DNA of 64,000 nt from Chthonomonas sp. UBA1950 (GTDB lineage Bacteria; Armatimonadota; Fimbriimonadia; Fimbriimonadales; Fimbriimonadaceae), in contig DDEQ01000010.1 in NCBI GenBank assembly GCA_002336105.1, positions 1-64,000 of the forward strand. Direction: 5' to 3'. The notes beneath the pieces are model-generated. The model was given only the letters and a program-made list of their open reading frames with translations, ran no database searches and had not been told where the DNA came from. Made by a program: the position numbers and the translations under genes. Below, piece by piece: positions 16,758 to 25,366 of this stretch (the first letter of the stretch is position 1; each line of letters opens with the position of its first letter).

Positions 16758-17414
16758 ATGGCTCGAGAGAGTTTCCTGTATTCCGAGGCGTTAGCTGACT
16801 ACATCAATCAAACCTGGGTGAAGATGCCTGACGTTGTGTATGAACTTCGCGAAAGGACTGGATTGATGCCTGAAGCTGGACTCCAAAGTGGACTCGATCA
16901 AGGACAGATGCTTGCATTTCTCATTCGGCTGATAAATGCAAAGCGAACTCTAGAAATTGGCGTCTTTACTGGATATTCGACTCTAGTTACTGCGTTGGCG
17001 TTGCCGGTAGATGGCAAAGTGATCGCCTGCGATGTTAGCGAGGAATACACCAACATCGCAAAGGAGTACTGGGCTAAGGCTCAAGTAGATCACAAGATTG
17101 ACCTACGCATTGCTCCAGCCCTTGAAACCCTGACTAAACTCCTCGAAGCTGGCGTCGAGTTCGATTTTTGTTTTATCGACGCAGATAAGCCGAATTATTG
17201 GAGTTACTTTGACTCGGCCGTTCGGTTAACGCGACCAGGAGGATTGATCGTGGTCGACAATGTTTTGTGGCATGGTGCGATCGCAGATGATTCGGTTACA
17301 GATGATGCTACAAACATCATGCGCGAGTTCAACGCGAAGGTTTCCACCGATCCACGCGTCGAAATCTGCATGGCTCCTGTGGGCGACGGTTTTACCTTGG
17401 CTCGTGTTCTCTGA
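16758..17414 (+). CDS. Class I O-methyltransferase (COMT-like, family 3)
   Basis: 218 aa from ATG 16758. It shows the family order of caffeoyl-CoA/catechol-type O-methyltransferases: an N-terminal substrate helix (LADYINQTW), SAM-binding LEIGVFTGYSTLVTALAL, acidic loop VIACDVSE, metal-binding FIDADKPNYW and VVDNVLWHG. It would methylate a hydroxyl of a small molecule using SAM and a divalent metal; the substrate is unknown. A frame starting at 16725 adds an Arg-rich MARARCRRLRD leader that lies nearly on the divergent ispG start, so the later ATG is preferred though not certain. It shares its last base with the next gene (TGATG), heading a five-gene coupled operon. Confidence 0.85.
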   Translation: MARESFLYSEALADYINQTWVKMPDVVYELRERTGLMPEAGLQSGLDQGQMLAFLIRLINAKRTLEIGVFTGYSTLVTALALPVDGKVIACDVSEEYTNIAKEYWAKAQVDHKIDLRIAPALETLTKLLEAGVEFDFCFIDADKPNYWSYFDSAVRLTRPGGLIVVDNVLWHGAIADDSVTDDATNIMREFNAKVSTDPRVEICMAPVGDGFTLARVL

Positions 17415-18229
17415 TGGAATTGAAATCGATAGTAACTAGAACCTGGCCGCCCGTTCCGTGGGACGAAGGCGGAAAAATCCCGTGGAACGAACCATCTTTC
17501 AGCGAGCGGATGTTACACGAGCACTTGACGCAAGATCATAACCTTGCCTCAAGAAGAACGGAGTACATCGACAGTTCTGTGGAGTGGGTTCACTCCACTA
17601 TTCTCAATAGCAAACCCTCTCGTATTCTTGATTTGGGCTGTGGTCCTGGACTGTTTCTAGAGAGATTTGCACGGCTTGGCCATTCTTGCGTCGGAATAGA
17701 TTTTTCCCCTGCATCAGTTAATTACGCCCGAGAAATTACATCTGGCGAAGCAGTTGAAGTGATCGAAGGGGACTTAGCACAAGTCGAGTTTGGAGAGGGG
17801 TTCGATGTCGCTCTCATGCTTTTTGGCGAGATTAACGTCTTTCGCCCAGAAGTCGCCAAGAATATCCTTCGCAAATGTCGCAAGGCAGCAAAGACTCTAG
17901 TTGTGGAGTACCAGCACGCGGAAGGTTTGCTTTCGGCGGACTTACCCGGAAGAAGGTGGGAAGCCCACGACTCAGGACTGTTTAGTCTAGATCCTCATCT
18001 TTTGCTCACCGAAACCAACCTTGATGAAAACACGATGTCATTGACCACGAGATTCATCGTCGTGGACCTACAGTCTTCTTCGGCCAGATTCATCTCACAA
18101 ACAGACATGATTTATCGAGATGACGAATGGGAACAAATATTGCATGAGTGTGGTTGGCAATTACGTGAGATGCGAGATTCGTTCGGTCCCGCCGACGAAA
18201 ACCGCTTCTCGGTATTCACTGCTGACTGA
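17414..18229 (+). CDS. SAM-dependent methyltransferase
   Basis: 271 aa. The Rossmann-fold SAM site is ILDLGCGPGLFLERFARLG followed by VGIDFSPASVNYA and DVALMLFGEIN, placing it in the Methyltransf_25/11 group. The N-terminal 80 residues contain a Trp-rich segment (RTWPPVPWDEGGKIPW) of unknown role. The start overlaps the stop of the O-methyltransferase gene by one base and the next gene (FKBP lipoprotein) follows closely, so it is co-expressed with both. Substrate not identifiable. Confidence 0.8.
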   Translation: MELKSIVTRTWPPVPWDEGGKIPWNEPSFSERMLHEHLTQDHNLASRRTEYIDSSVEWVHSTILNSKPSRILDLGCGPGLFLERFARLGHSCVGIDFSPASVNYAREITSGEAVEVIEGDLAQVEFGEGFDVALMLFGEINVFRPEVAKNILRKCRKAAKTLVVEYQHAEGLLSADLPGRRWEAHDSGLFSLDPHLLLTETNLDENTMSLTTRFIVVDLQSSSARFISQTDMIYRDDEWEQILHECGWQLREMRDSFGPADENRFSVFTAD

Positions 18230-18262
18230 ATCGAAATGCAAGCAAGAGGTAAATTCTCGGTT

Positions 18263-19033
18263 ATGACTCGGACCAATATCGGCATCGGCTTTGCCGCTCT
18301 CCTTATTCTCTCTGGTTGCTCCAGTTCAAAACCTGCGGAATCAGAATTGGAAACCAAAAAACCGGCATTGACTAAGCTAGTCGTTGAAGATGTCGTTGTC
18401 GGAACAGGTGCTGTTGCCCAGAAGGGTGACTTTATGGTTATGGACTACAAAGGCACCTTGGCTAACGGCAAGGTGTTCGACGAGTCAAAGAAGCGAAACG
18501 AGCCATTCACCTTCACACTTGGAAACGGCCAAGTCATTAAAGGCTGGGACGAAGGGCTCGTCGGAATGAAGGTTGGTGGCAAACGCAAACTGTCCATTCC
18601 GCCCTCAATGGCCTATGGCGACAAAGATCAGGGGGATATTCCTCCCAACAGCGACCTCTATTTCGACGTCACGCTGATCGACATTGTAAAGCCCGAAGAT
18701 CAAGACACGATTCTTCAATATGCTGACGCGGAAAAGCCCGGAACTGGCCCCGCCATCAAAAACGGCGACACTGTCACGCTGAAGTACGTAGGCAAATCTC
18801 TCGGTGGTCGAGTATTTGATACCTCTGAATCGCACGGAAATAAGCCATTTACGTTCGTGGTTGGAAAAGGTGACATCAACTTAGCGATTGAAAAAGCTGT
18901 TGTCGGAATGAAGCTACATGGCAAACGTAGCATCAGAATTCCCACCTCTTTCACGATGACGATGTTGGGGGAAAACACTCCACGCAATCAGCCACTGAAG
19001 TTTGACCTTGAGGTCGTGAAGGTCGGAAAATAG
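18263..19033 (+). CDS. Lipoprotein with two FKBP-type peptidyl-prolyl isomerase domains
   Basis: 256 aa from ATG 18263. It has a lipoprotein signal (MTRTNIGIGFAALLILSGC, lipobox LSGC) and then two FKBP modules. The first (about residues 40-140) is complete: GDFMVMDYKGTLANGKVFDE, GQVIKGWDEGLVGMKVGGKR, IPPSMAYGD. The second (about 150-256) keeps VKYVG-type strands and AIEKAVVGMKLHGKRSIRIP but lacks the AYG segment and is probably inactive or substrate-binding. It would assist folding of exported proteins at the membrane. An in-frame ATG at 18236 exists; an AGAGGT sequence lies between the two, so the start is not certain. It shares its last base with the next gene's GTG. Confidence 0.88.
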   Translation: MTRTNIGIGFAALLILSGCSSSKPAESELETKKPALTKLVVEDVVVGTGAVAQKGDFMVMDYKGTLANGKVFDESKKRNEPFTFTLGNGQVIKGWDEGLVGMKVGGKRKLSIPPSMAYGDKDQGDIPPNSDLYFDVTLIDIVKPEDQDTILQYADAEKPGTGPAIKNGDTVTLKYVGKSLGGRVFDTSESHGNKPFTFVVGKGDINLAIEKAVVGMKLHGKRSIRIPTSFTMTMLGENTPRNQPLKFDLEVVKVGK

Positions 19034-19704
19034 TGCGTAAATTAATCGCTCTGTTGGCTCTAGGGTTATCCGCTGGAGCCTTTTCACAGATCACGCAAAT
19101 AGGTGACTCGTATTTATTACGAGTCGCCTATAAGGCAAAGCAGGTCATCAAATACGACATGGTCAGTTCGGTTTCGGGGTTGAGTTCCTCACCTTCTGGG
19201 AGCATGAACATCACGATGCCGATGACCATCAAAGTTCTCGATGTGAAATCTGGAGTTTCAACGCTTCAGTTTTCGATGGGACAACCTTCGGCAACCTCGC
19301 CGGGTAAGAAGCCGATGAAGGTGCCCATGGAGGGAGCTGGAACTGACATTACAGTTTCTGTCGATAACCGCAACAGACCGGTCGGTTATTCATCTCAGCA
19401 GCTTGTTGGTACGACTTTTCCAATTAAGAAGATCAAGATTGGGGAAACGTGGAAAGCTACGGCTCCAATGACCCAAACTGCACCAGTTCAGGCCGATATG
19501 ATCTGTAAATTTCTTGGAATGACGACAATCAGCGGTCACAAAGTAGCCAAAATCGCCACTACGGTCACGGGCAACGCAAAGGGCACTGGAATGCTCTATC
19601 TGAGGGCAGCCGATGGCTCCATCGATAGTCTCAACCTAAAGCTTTCAGTTGGCAATACCAGTCAGGCACTCAAGATGAACGTGAAACTCGTTCGAAAAGC
19701 ATAA
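19033..19704 (+). CDS. Secreted protein of unknown function (DUF6263-like)
   Basis: 223 aa, start GTG overlapping the previous stop (TAGTG). It has a signal peptide (MRKLIALLALGLSAGAFSQ), then a beta-rich domain with VAYKAKQVIKYDMVSSVSG, a Met/Thr-rich segment (SMNITMPMTIKVLD), a central FPIKKIKIGETWKATAPMT and a C-terminal LSVGNTSQALKMNVKLV strand. The pattern resembles DUF6263-type secreted proteins (lipoprotein-carrier-like fold), which is a recollection rather than a proven match. No catalytic residues are apparent. It sits between the FKBP lipoprotein and the ArgC-like protein. Confidence 0.6.
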   Translation: MRKLIALLALGLSAGAFSQITQIGDSYLLRVAYKAKQVIKYDMVSSVSGLSSSPSGSMNITMPMTIKVLDVKSGVSTLQFSMGQPSATSPGKKPMKVPMEGAGTDITVSVDNRNRPVGYSSQQLVGTTFPIKKIKIGETWKATAPMTQTAPVQADMICKFLGMTTISGHKVAKIATTVTGNAKGTGMLYLRAADGSIDSLNLKLSVGNTSQALKMNVKLVRKA

Positions 19705-20417
19705 TGCGAATCGAACGAGCAGCCTCTTTGGATCCTGAAATATTAAAGATTCTTCGACGCCATCCGCTTATTGATAATGTCGAAGAGTCCAGCACTCCAG
19801 GCATTCAATTCAACCTTGGGTCTTGGCATCGAAGCGTTTTGATTGGCGACACCACCAGCGCAAGCTTTGGAATTATCGAGGTAATGGACAATAACCCAAT
19901 TGTCTGCGCTGACCAAGTATCGGTGCCGACGCCCGCGTCAACGCTTGCACTGATCGGTTTAGCCCCTCTCATCAACGCTGGTTTGCTTGTTGAAGAACCT
20001 GTCCTAATTGCGAACATCGACGCGGACGAAGAAGACCTTTCTCAATCTCTTTCACGTTTGGGCTGGCGCGAGGGCGTCGTTTTTCACGGCGAAACACTTT
20101 CCTATGAAGGCGCTGCTGTTGCCAATGTTCTCGCCGAGATCAACCCTCCAGAGAATTTTGACGAACTGGACGAGCTTTTTCGTGAATCGTACGGCCGCTC
20201 GTTTTTCATCAGAGAAGACGATAACGGAGAGTGGGATATTCAGAAGGTCATCGGAACTGCGACAGCTTGCTACCGCTTGCGAATCAGTCCAGGTGAGCGT
20301 TCTTCGCTCCTGACTATCCAACTCATGAGTGATAAAAACGGCAAAGTCGGAGCGGGGCAGGCAGTTCACGCCATGAACGTCATGTGTGGTTACGAAGAGT
20401 CATTGTCACTAGCTTAG
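19704..20417 (+). CDS. Degenerate ArgC-like protein without NADP site or catalytic Cys
   Basis: 237 aa versus about 345 for N-acetyl-gamma-glutamyl-phosphate reductase (ArgC). The C-terminal third matches ArgC: LFRESYGRSFFIRED, VIGTATACYRL and GKVGAGQAVHAMNVMCGYEE (ArgC: GxAAGQAVQNMNxMxGxxE). The middle VSVPTPASTLALIGLAPLIN matches the ArgC active-site helix (NPGCYPTAALLALAPL) but has Ser where the catalytic Cys should be. The N-terminal GxxGYxG NADP-binding motif and the HxHxPE segment are missing. It is therefore unlikely to be a reductase and may be a repurposed paralogue. It is the last gene of the five-gene operon; its ATG overlaps the upstream stop (TAATG) and its 3' end overlaps convergent murB by 9 nt. 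Confidence 0.55.
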   Translation: MRIERAASLDPEILKILRRHPLIDNVEESSTPGIQFNLGSWHRSVLIGDTTSASFGIIEVMDNNPIVCADQVSVPTPASTLALIGLAPLINAGLLVEEPVLIANIDADEEDLSQSLSRLGWREGVVFHGETLSYEGAAVANVLAEINPPENFDELDELFRESYGRSFFIREDDNGEWDIQKVIGTATACYRLRISPGERSSLLTIQLMSDKNGKVGAGQAVHAMNVMCGYEESLSLA

Positions 20418-21356
20418 TGACTCGGCCCAGTCGCCGATGTACAACACTTCTTCCTCGAGAACGACCCCAAACCGGTTCAAAACTCGGTCTTTGCCAATCT
20501 CAGCTAGTTCTCGGATTTGTTGTGCAGAGGCTCCGCCAATGTTCAAGATGAAGTTTGCGTGTCGGCTACCAAAAGCGGCTCCATGATGTCCAAAACCTTT
20601 CATTCCGCACGCTTCTAGCAAGAAGCCAGCAGGCACTACTCCGCTGGACCTCATCCCATCAGACAAGCCCTCAACCGACTGCGCAAGAATCGGGTCTTGG
20701 ACATTTTTGAAGAAACTACCCGCCGAAGCACTTGGGGGCTGCTTGCCGATTCGTTGTCGCTGAAAATCTCGTGCGTGATCGTAGATCTGTTTGGGATCAC
20801 CCTTTGGCAGTTTCATTCGAATTCTGAGGACCGTCATTGGCGGATGACAAGGATCACGAAGAACGGAATCGCGGTAGGAAAACCGCATACAGAGGGCTGG
20901 CTCCCAGGCTCTGAATCCATCACGTACAACCTCAACCTCGGTTATGTGTGTACTAATGTTGTTGCGATATGCGCCGGCGTTACTTGCTAAGGCACCACCA
21001 ACCGTCCCAGGAATACCCACGGCGAACTCCAACCCGGCAAGACCAGACTGGGCCGTTTTCAGGAACAAATCTTGTAGCGCGACGCCAGTATCGACAATGA
21101 CTTCACCATCAGAACTCACGCTAAGACTCGACGTTCGATTTACAACGACCAAACCCGTAACCCCTTGATCTGCAGGCAAAACGTTGCTTCCGAGTCCCAG
21201 AACTGTCATCGGAAGCCCTGAACCTTGCGCAAGAATCGAGGCGACCGCGAATTCGTCGACGTGCCGCACAATGACAAACCGTTCTGCCGGACCTCCGGCT
21301 CTTAGCGTCGTGTAGGGCGCAAGCCTAACCTGGTGCTGGATTCCCAGTTCAGGCAC
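20409..21356 (-). CDS. murB: UDP-N-acetylenolpyruvoylglucosamine reductase
   Basis: 315 aa, type IIa MurB length. The FAD-binding domain starts APYTTLRAGGPAERFV, with VLGLGSNVLPADQGVTG, GLEFAVGIPGTVGGALASNAG and SYRDSVLRD. The C-terminal domain has GSFFKNV with the proton-donor Ser, and SRHANFILNIGGAS. It reduces UDP-GlcNAc-enolpyruvate to UDP-MurNAc in peptidoglycan synthesis. It overlaps the upstream tsaB gene by 8 nt and the convergent ArgC-like gene by 9 nt. Confidence 0.95.
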   Translation of the reverse strand: MPELGIQHQVRLAPYTTLRAGGPAERFVIVRHVDEFAVASILAQGSGLPMTVLGLGSNVLPADQGVTGLVVVNRTSSLSVSSDGEVIVDTGVALQDLFLKTAQSGLAGLEFAVGIPGTVGGALASNAGAYRNNISTHITEVEVVRDGFRAWEPALCMRFSYRDSVLRDPCHPPMTVLRIRMKLPKGDPKQIYDHARDFQRQRIGKQPPSASAGSFFKNVQDPILAQSVEGLSDGMRSSGVVPAGFLLEACGMKGFGHHGAAFGSRHANFILNIGGASAQQIRELAEIGKDRVLNRFGVVLEEEVLYIGDWAESLS

Positions 21357-21909
21357 TAAACGGCCTCTTTGGCAGTGAGATACTCGGTTCGATCAGATAC
21401 ATCGGTGCAAATGCTTCTGGGGTCTCAGGTTCGCATTGGGCTAGCAAACGGGAAAACCCAGATGCCAACGGATAGTCTTCACCACCTGGAAAACCAAAAC
21501 CCTTGAAGTCTTCCCCGGTCGGCAAATCTTTCGTCCTATAAGGTTCTTCACCAATTCGCCGAACAAAGAATTCTCCCTTTTTGCTTGGCATCACCACGGT
21601 TTGATCCTTGCTTACCAGGTCAAAGGCGTCGGCGCCTATACATTGAGCGCCATGAACGAAGGCTAAAGTCTTCGCCAAGACAATGCCCACCCTAACCCCT
21701 GTAAAACTACCCGGCCCGGTGTCGGCGGCAAAAAGAGAGATCTGACTCAAGGTCGTACTTCCTGCCCTGAGCGCCGATTCAATCATTTCCATTGTTACCG
21801 CGCTCGCCTGCTGCCTACTCAGCCTAGACTCTGAAAACAATATCTCGCCGCTCTTGAGAATAAGAGCAACGCTCGCTACCGGGCTGGAAGTGCTAATTGC
21901 GAGGATCAC
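21349..21909 (-). CDS. tsaB: tRNA t6A biosynthesis protein TsaB
   Basis: 186 aa, somewhat short against the usual 220-240. The ASKHA fold start ILAISTSSPVASVALI and the family hallmark ADTGPGSFTGVRVGIVLAKT are clear, followed by the inter-subunit helix. The C-terminal half is reduced. TsaB works with TsaD and TsaE to add threonylcarbamoyl to A37 of ANN-decoding tRNAs; partners are not in this window. It overlaps both neighbours (murB by 8 nt, the upstream secreted-protein gene by 4 nt, ATGA), forming a tight three-gene unit. Confidence 0.9.
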   Translation of the reverse strand: MILAISTSSPVASVALILKSGEILFSESRLSRQQASAVTMEMIESALRAGSTTLSQISLFAADTGPGSFTGVRVGIVLAKTLAFVHGAQCIGADAFDLVSKDQTVVMPSKKGEFFVRRIGEEPYRTKDLPTGEDFKGFGFPGGEDYPLASGFSRLLAQCEPETPEAFAPMYLIEPSISLPKRPFSA

Positions 21910-23000
21910 TTCGCTTCGATGCTCATCTCCTCAACGAGCTTCTTGAGCAGGACAGATTCTTTATCGGCGTTCGCTCCGGTCGAGAGGACCGAATGAAGAA
22001 CCAAATAGTGCTTCGGCCCAAGAACAGCACCATTGAGGGTGGAGTAGGGTTTTCCTTTACTTTTGCCGTTACGCCAGATGAGCGTGCATTTCGCTCCGAC
22101 CAGGTTGACATGCCAATCTTGGTCGTTTCTGTCGGCCAAGTCAAACAATGCCAACTCTTTTGATGACTGCTTTTCCAGTGTGGTCTGAACAGATTCAGAT
22201 GTTTCGATCACATAAAGCTGCAATTCAACCGGTTGAGAGACCTCTGGGTTTGTGAGTTTATATTGACTATCCCGTTCAGTTATTGACCAACCCGAAGGCA
22301 CTCCAATTTTGATTGACGAGCCTAGGTCCAAATCAATTCGGTTTGCGGCTTGTTCAGGAGTGATCTTCTTTGGCGCATATCCGCCCTCTGAAAGGATGCG
22401 GCGCTGCTTGGTGGGATCTTCAGTTTCTTTCTTTGCTGGCGTCGGGTCTACGCCCGCAACTTGCTCAGACGGAAGATTTCCATCAAGCGTTCTAAGCGAC
22501 TCCATTGCAGTCGTAAAGGCAAACTGAGCTTTATCAAAGTCAGCCGCTTGACCAGTTAACCGAAACAGAAGCTTGAGAGGTGTCTTCGAATACAAAAGAC
22601 CTGTCAGCGTCGACTTAGCATTACCCGCCTCGCTGTAGTTGATCCGCGTTAACAGCATCGGCACGCCAAGTATCTCTTGATCCCATTGACGAACGACTTC
22701 TCGTCGTAAATTCTGATTCGCTTTCACCTGAATGCTTTGCCATTCTTCCGCTGAGCCACTGAACTCAGCTCGAACGACCGTCAGTTCGGCAGGTTTCGTC
22801 GATCCCTCAATCGGGATTGTGAAGGTGGTGAAATCATCTTGCTTTTGGCCTTTCCTCTTTTTTCCGACTTCGACCTTCTTTACTGCCCATTCCTTAGGAT
22901 GGCTAAATGACAGCCCAAGCTTCGCATCAGAGAAAGTGACAGTATCGTCTGCGCTGAACGGAAGGAGTGCGATAAGAGCAGCAAAGGCAGCAAGTTTCAT
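21906..23000 (-). CDS. Secreted protein with two PsbP/DUF1795-like halves
   Basis: 364 aa with a signal peptide (MKLAAFAALIALLPFSA). Two similar halves are visible. The first begins FSDAKLGLSFSHPKEWAVKK and the second IDLDLGSSIKIGVPSGWSIT; both then show a mixed alpha/beta pattern ending in a YLVLHSVLS-type strand. This is how PsbP/DUF1795-like domains look, with the FxYPxxW opening. A charged linker (about residues 190-215) joins them. Function unknown. It is coupled to tsaB by an ATGA overlap. Confidence 0.6.
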   Translation of the reverse strand: MKLAAFAALIALLPFSADDTVTFSDAKLGLSFSHPKEWAVKKVEVGKKRKGQKQDDFTTFTIPIEGSTKPAELTVVRAEFSGSAEEWQSIQVKANQNLRREVVRQWDQEILGVPMLLTRINYSEAGNAKSTLTGLLYSKTPLKLLFRLTGQAADFDKAQFAFTTAMESLRTLDGNLPSEQVAGVDPTPAKKETEDPTKQRRILSEGGYAPKKITPEQAANRIDLDLGSSIKIGVPSGWSITERDSQYKLTNPEVSQPVELQLYVIETSESVQTTLEKQSSKELALFDLADRNDQDWHVNLVGAKCTLIWRNGKSKGKPYSTLNGAVLGPKHYLVLHSVLSTGANADKESVLLKKLVEEMSIEAK

Positions 23001-23041
23001 AACAGGTTATCTCTTAGATTATGGACGGATGAATCGACGAG

Positions 23042-24748
23042 TCATTCCGTCAAGGGAAGTAGCATCACGAAATTCGCCCCTGATCCTTCGTTTCCAGCTT
23101 CAAAGACTTCGCCACCATGAGCATCAATAATCCCCTTCACAATGCTCAAACCTAACCCCATCCCCTTCACACGGCCACTGTGAAACGGCTGAAAAATGAG
23201 TGATTTTCGGTCTTCACCAACGCCTGGACCGTCATCTTGAACTGAGATTTCAACGCAATCCATTTGCCTCGACAACCGGCTGCCATAGGTTCCCTGGGGG
23301 GCAAGTTTTGTTCGAACCGTCAACACGCCTTTCTCGACGTGATTCAACGAGTTTTCTATAAGCTCGCTCACCGCCCGTCGAATTCTCCGAGAATCGACAT
23401 TCAGAATCGGCACGTCATGCAAATCAAGTTCTAGCTTCACTGCAGACCTCTTCGGGAAAACTTCATTGACAGTCTCTAGCACGATCTGTTTTAGGTCTTC
23501 TGGAGATAGATCCAACTGGGTTGCGGTGACAAAGTCTCTGAAGTCTTGGAGAATCTCCTCAATCCGCATCACATTTGTGACCAGCGATTCCTGAAGTTCT
23601 TTTAGCTCCTCTTGAGACGGATTCGGCGATGAAACTAGGTAGCCCAGTTCGTTAACATCACCCTTGAGTGCAAACACTCGGTTGCCAATCATGTGACTTG
23701 ATTTGGCGCTGAGTTCACCCCAAGCGATCATTCTTTGATCCCGAACAAGGCGGGTCACGTTTCGGGTGTTCTCAAGTCCAGAAGCAACCTGCTCGGCGAT
23801 GGCTTGGAAGAGTCGAAGGTCAGTCGGTCGGAATCGATTATCTAGAAACTGATTAGAAGACTTTCGTCTAAGAGCACGAATCGCCCCAATTGGCCCAGTC
23901 CTCGAAATAATCGGAACCGCTAGGAAACTACAAATCTCATCATTAGGAATCTCGACAAACTTGCCTTTCCATCGTCCATCAACCTGAGGATTGTCAAGCA
24001 AGATCGGTTCTCCGTGCTTACAGACCCAACCCGTAAAACCCTCGCCAGGCGAATACGAAATCTTGCCTACCTGCGGCTTCAAGGTCCCAATGGTTCCGCG
24101 AAGCACAAATGTATCACTGACTCTGTCATGAAGGAAAATGCTGCAAGCTTCAAATCGCAACACCGTTTCGGCAACCCCGATAACTCGCTCAATTAAGCTC
24201 TCTTCGGTGAGAGAACTATCCAGCGCACTTCCAATCTGGATGAGAGCCTCTTCCCTATCACGGTGGTCGATTTGCGCCATCACCATCGAAGCAATATTTG
24301 CCAGGCAAAGTGCCATTTCCTGATCGCCAGGACTGTAAGCATTCTTGCGGTCGGTTTCGAGGTTCAAAACGGCGCGAACACGTTCATCGCCATCATAGAT
24401 TGGCACCGCAATCTCGCTCTGTGTAGTTTTAAAGAGCCTAAGATAGTGCGGTTCTTTATCAACGTTCCCACTTTGAAAAGTGCTACCAGTTGCCGCGACG
24501 TAACCTACGATGCCGTTTTCTTTAGCAATATCGACGGGAACACTCGATACCTCAGCCGTATTAAAACCTTGACCAGCCCCATACCGGATCTGAAGCATTC
24601 CGCCAGTCTCGTCAAGCATCGCGATCATCGCATACTGGCTCTTGGTCAGGCTCAGAGCGGATTGTGTAATCGCTCGCAGAGCCTTGTCTCCGTCGGCTTC
24701 CTTAACTACCGCTTCTAGCAAGCGGGAAAGATCTTCTAGCGAGCTCAT
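23042..24748 (-). CDS. Soluble sensor histidine kinase with tandem GAF domains
   Basis: 568 aa with no transmembrane segment. GAF domain 1 spans about residues 10-155 (ALSLTKSQYAMIAMLDETGG, VPIYDGDERVRAVLNLET) and GAF 2 about 165-325 (ACSIFLHDRVSDTFVLRG, FLAVPIISRTGPIGAI). A dimerisation helix carries the likely phospho-acceptor His in LSAKSSHMIGNRVFALK, and the HATPase_c has RRAVSELIENSLNHV, DDGPGVGED and GMGLGLSIVKGIIDAHGGE. It is expected to sense a cytoplasmic ligand and autophosphorylate; no response regulator is adjacent, so it is an orphan kinase. It is divergent from the gene at 24787 with a 38-nt gap. Confidence 0.9.
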   Translation of the reverse strand: MSSLEDLSRLLEAVVKEADGDKALRAITQSALSLTKSQYAMIAMLDETGGMLQIRYGAGQGFNTAEVSSVPVDIAKENGIVGYVAATGSTFQSGNVDKEPHYLRLFKTTQSEIAVPIYDGDERVRAVLNLETDRKNAYSPGDQEMALCLANIASMVMAQIDHRDREEALIQIGSALDSSLTEESLIERVIGVAETVLRFEACSIFLHDRVSDTFVLRGTIGTLKPQVGKISYSPGEGFTGWVCKHGEPILLDNPQVDGRWKGKFVEIPNDEICSFLAVPIISRTGPIGAIRALRRKSSNQFLDNRFRPTDLRLFQAIAEQVASGLENTRNVTRLVRDQRMIAWGELSAKSSHMIGNRVFALKGDVNELGYLVSSPNPSQEELKELQESLVTNVMRIEEILQDFRDFVTATQLDLSPEDLKQIVLETVNEVFPKRSAVKLELDLHDVPILNVDSRRIRRAVSELIENSLNHVEKGVLTVRTKLAPQGTYGSRLSRQMDCVEISVQDDGPGVGEDRKSLIFQPFHSGRVKGMGLGLSIVKGIIDAHGGEVFEAGNEGSGANFVMLLPLTE

Positions 24749-24786
24749 ATCTCGATTATCCCCGTATCTGCTACGCTTAACAGTTC

Positions 24787-25347
24787 ATGTGGATTAGTCT
24801 TCGGACCATTGTTGTCGTCATTATCGCTGGAGCACTTATTGCTCTCGGTGTTTTTGTGTTGCCGCAGATCAAAAACGGGATGCCGAACCTTACAATGCCA
24901 GACACAAAGAAACAACCTGATCCTGCGAAGGAGCCTTCGGGGACTTCCGAAGATCCCACCGTCGAAATCTTGGCCATTTTGGATACCTCTGATCGCGTGA
25001 GGGCACAACACCTCACTGTGGGCATCCCAAACCCAATCCCAGACGGTTTAGCAATGGACCCAATATCGAAGAAGTCTGCCAGTGGTCAAGCCGTTGAACC
25101 GACCAAAGCCCAGATCGATGAAATAGTTCGTGCAATCAAAGGTGGCCAGTTCGAGAAAGATCGCTCGACAAACAACAACCCCTCTTATGTTGTTCGATTT
25201 GTTAAAGGCGAAAATCGCGTTGATGTTTTGCTCGCAACAAATCAGGCATACGCGGTATTGATGCTGAACGGTCAGCGAACGAGCGAAGTTAAATTAACTG
25301 AACAGAGCGTTTTAGACGGCACACTCGCCGGCCTCTTCAGCCACTAG
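24787..25347 (+). CDS. Membrane-anchored protein of unknown function
   Basis: 186 aa. One N-terminal transmembrane segment (TIVVVIIAGALIALGVFVLP) is followed by a Pro/Lys-rich linker and a small alpha/beta domain (about residues 90-186) with ASGQAVEPTKAQIDEIVRA and NRVDVLLATNQAYAVLMLNG. I do not recognise a family. A TACGCT hexamer at 24772-24777 sits about 10 nt before the ATG and there is no SD, so the message may be nearly leaderless. The SIS-domain gene begins 19 nt after the stop. Confidence 0.55.
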   Translation: MWISLRTIVVVIIAGALIALGVFVLPQIKNGMPNLTMPDTKKQPDPAKEPSGTSEDPTVEILAILDTSDRVRAQHLTVGIPNPIPDGLAMDPISKKSASGQAVEPTKAQIDEIVRAIKGGQFEKDRSTNNNPSYVVRFVKGENRVDVLLATNQAYAVLMLNGQRTSEVKLTEQSVLDGTLAGLFSH

Positions 25348-25366
25348 ACCGGTAAACTTCGACCGT

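Noticed and set aside
23042..24748. Chemotaxis or phytochrome receptor instead of a kinase
   Set aside because: Although it has two GAF domains, the C-terminal ATPase boxes (NSLNHV, DDGPGVG, GMGLGLSIV) are clearly those of a histidine kinase and no bilin Cys context is visible.
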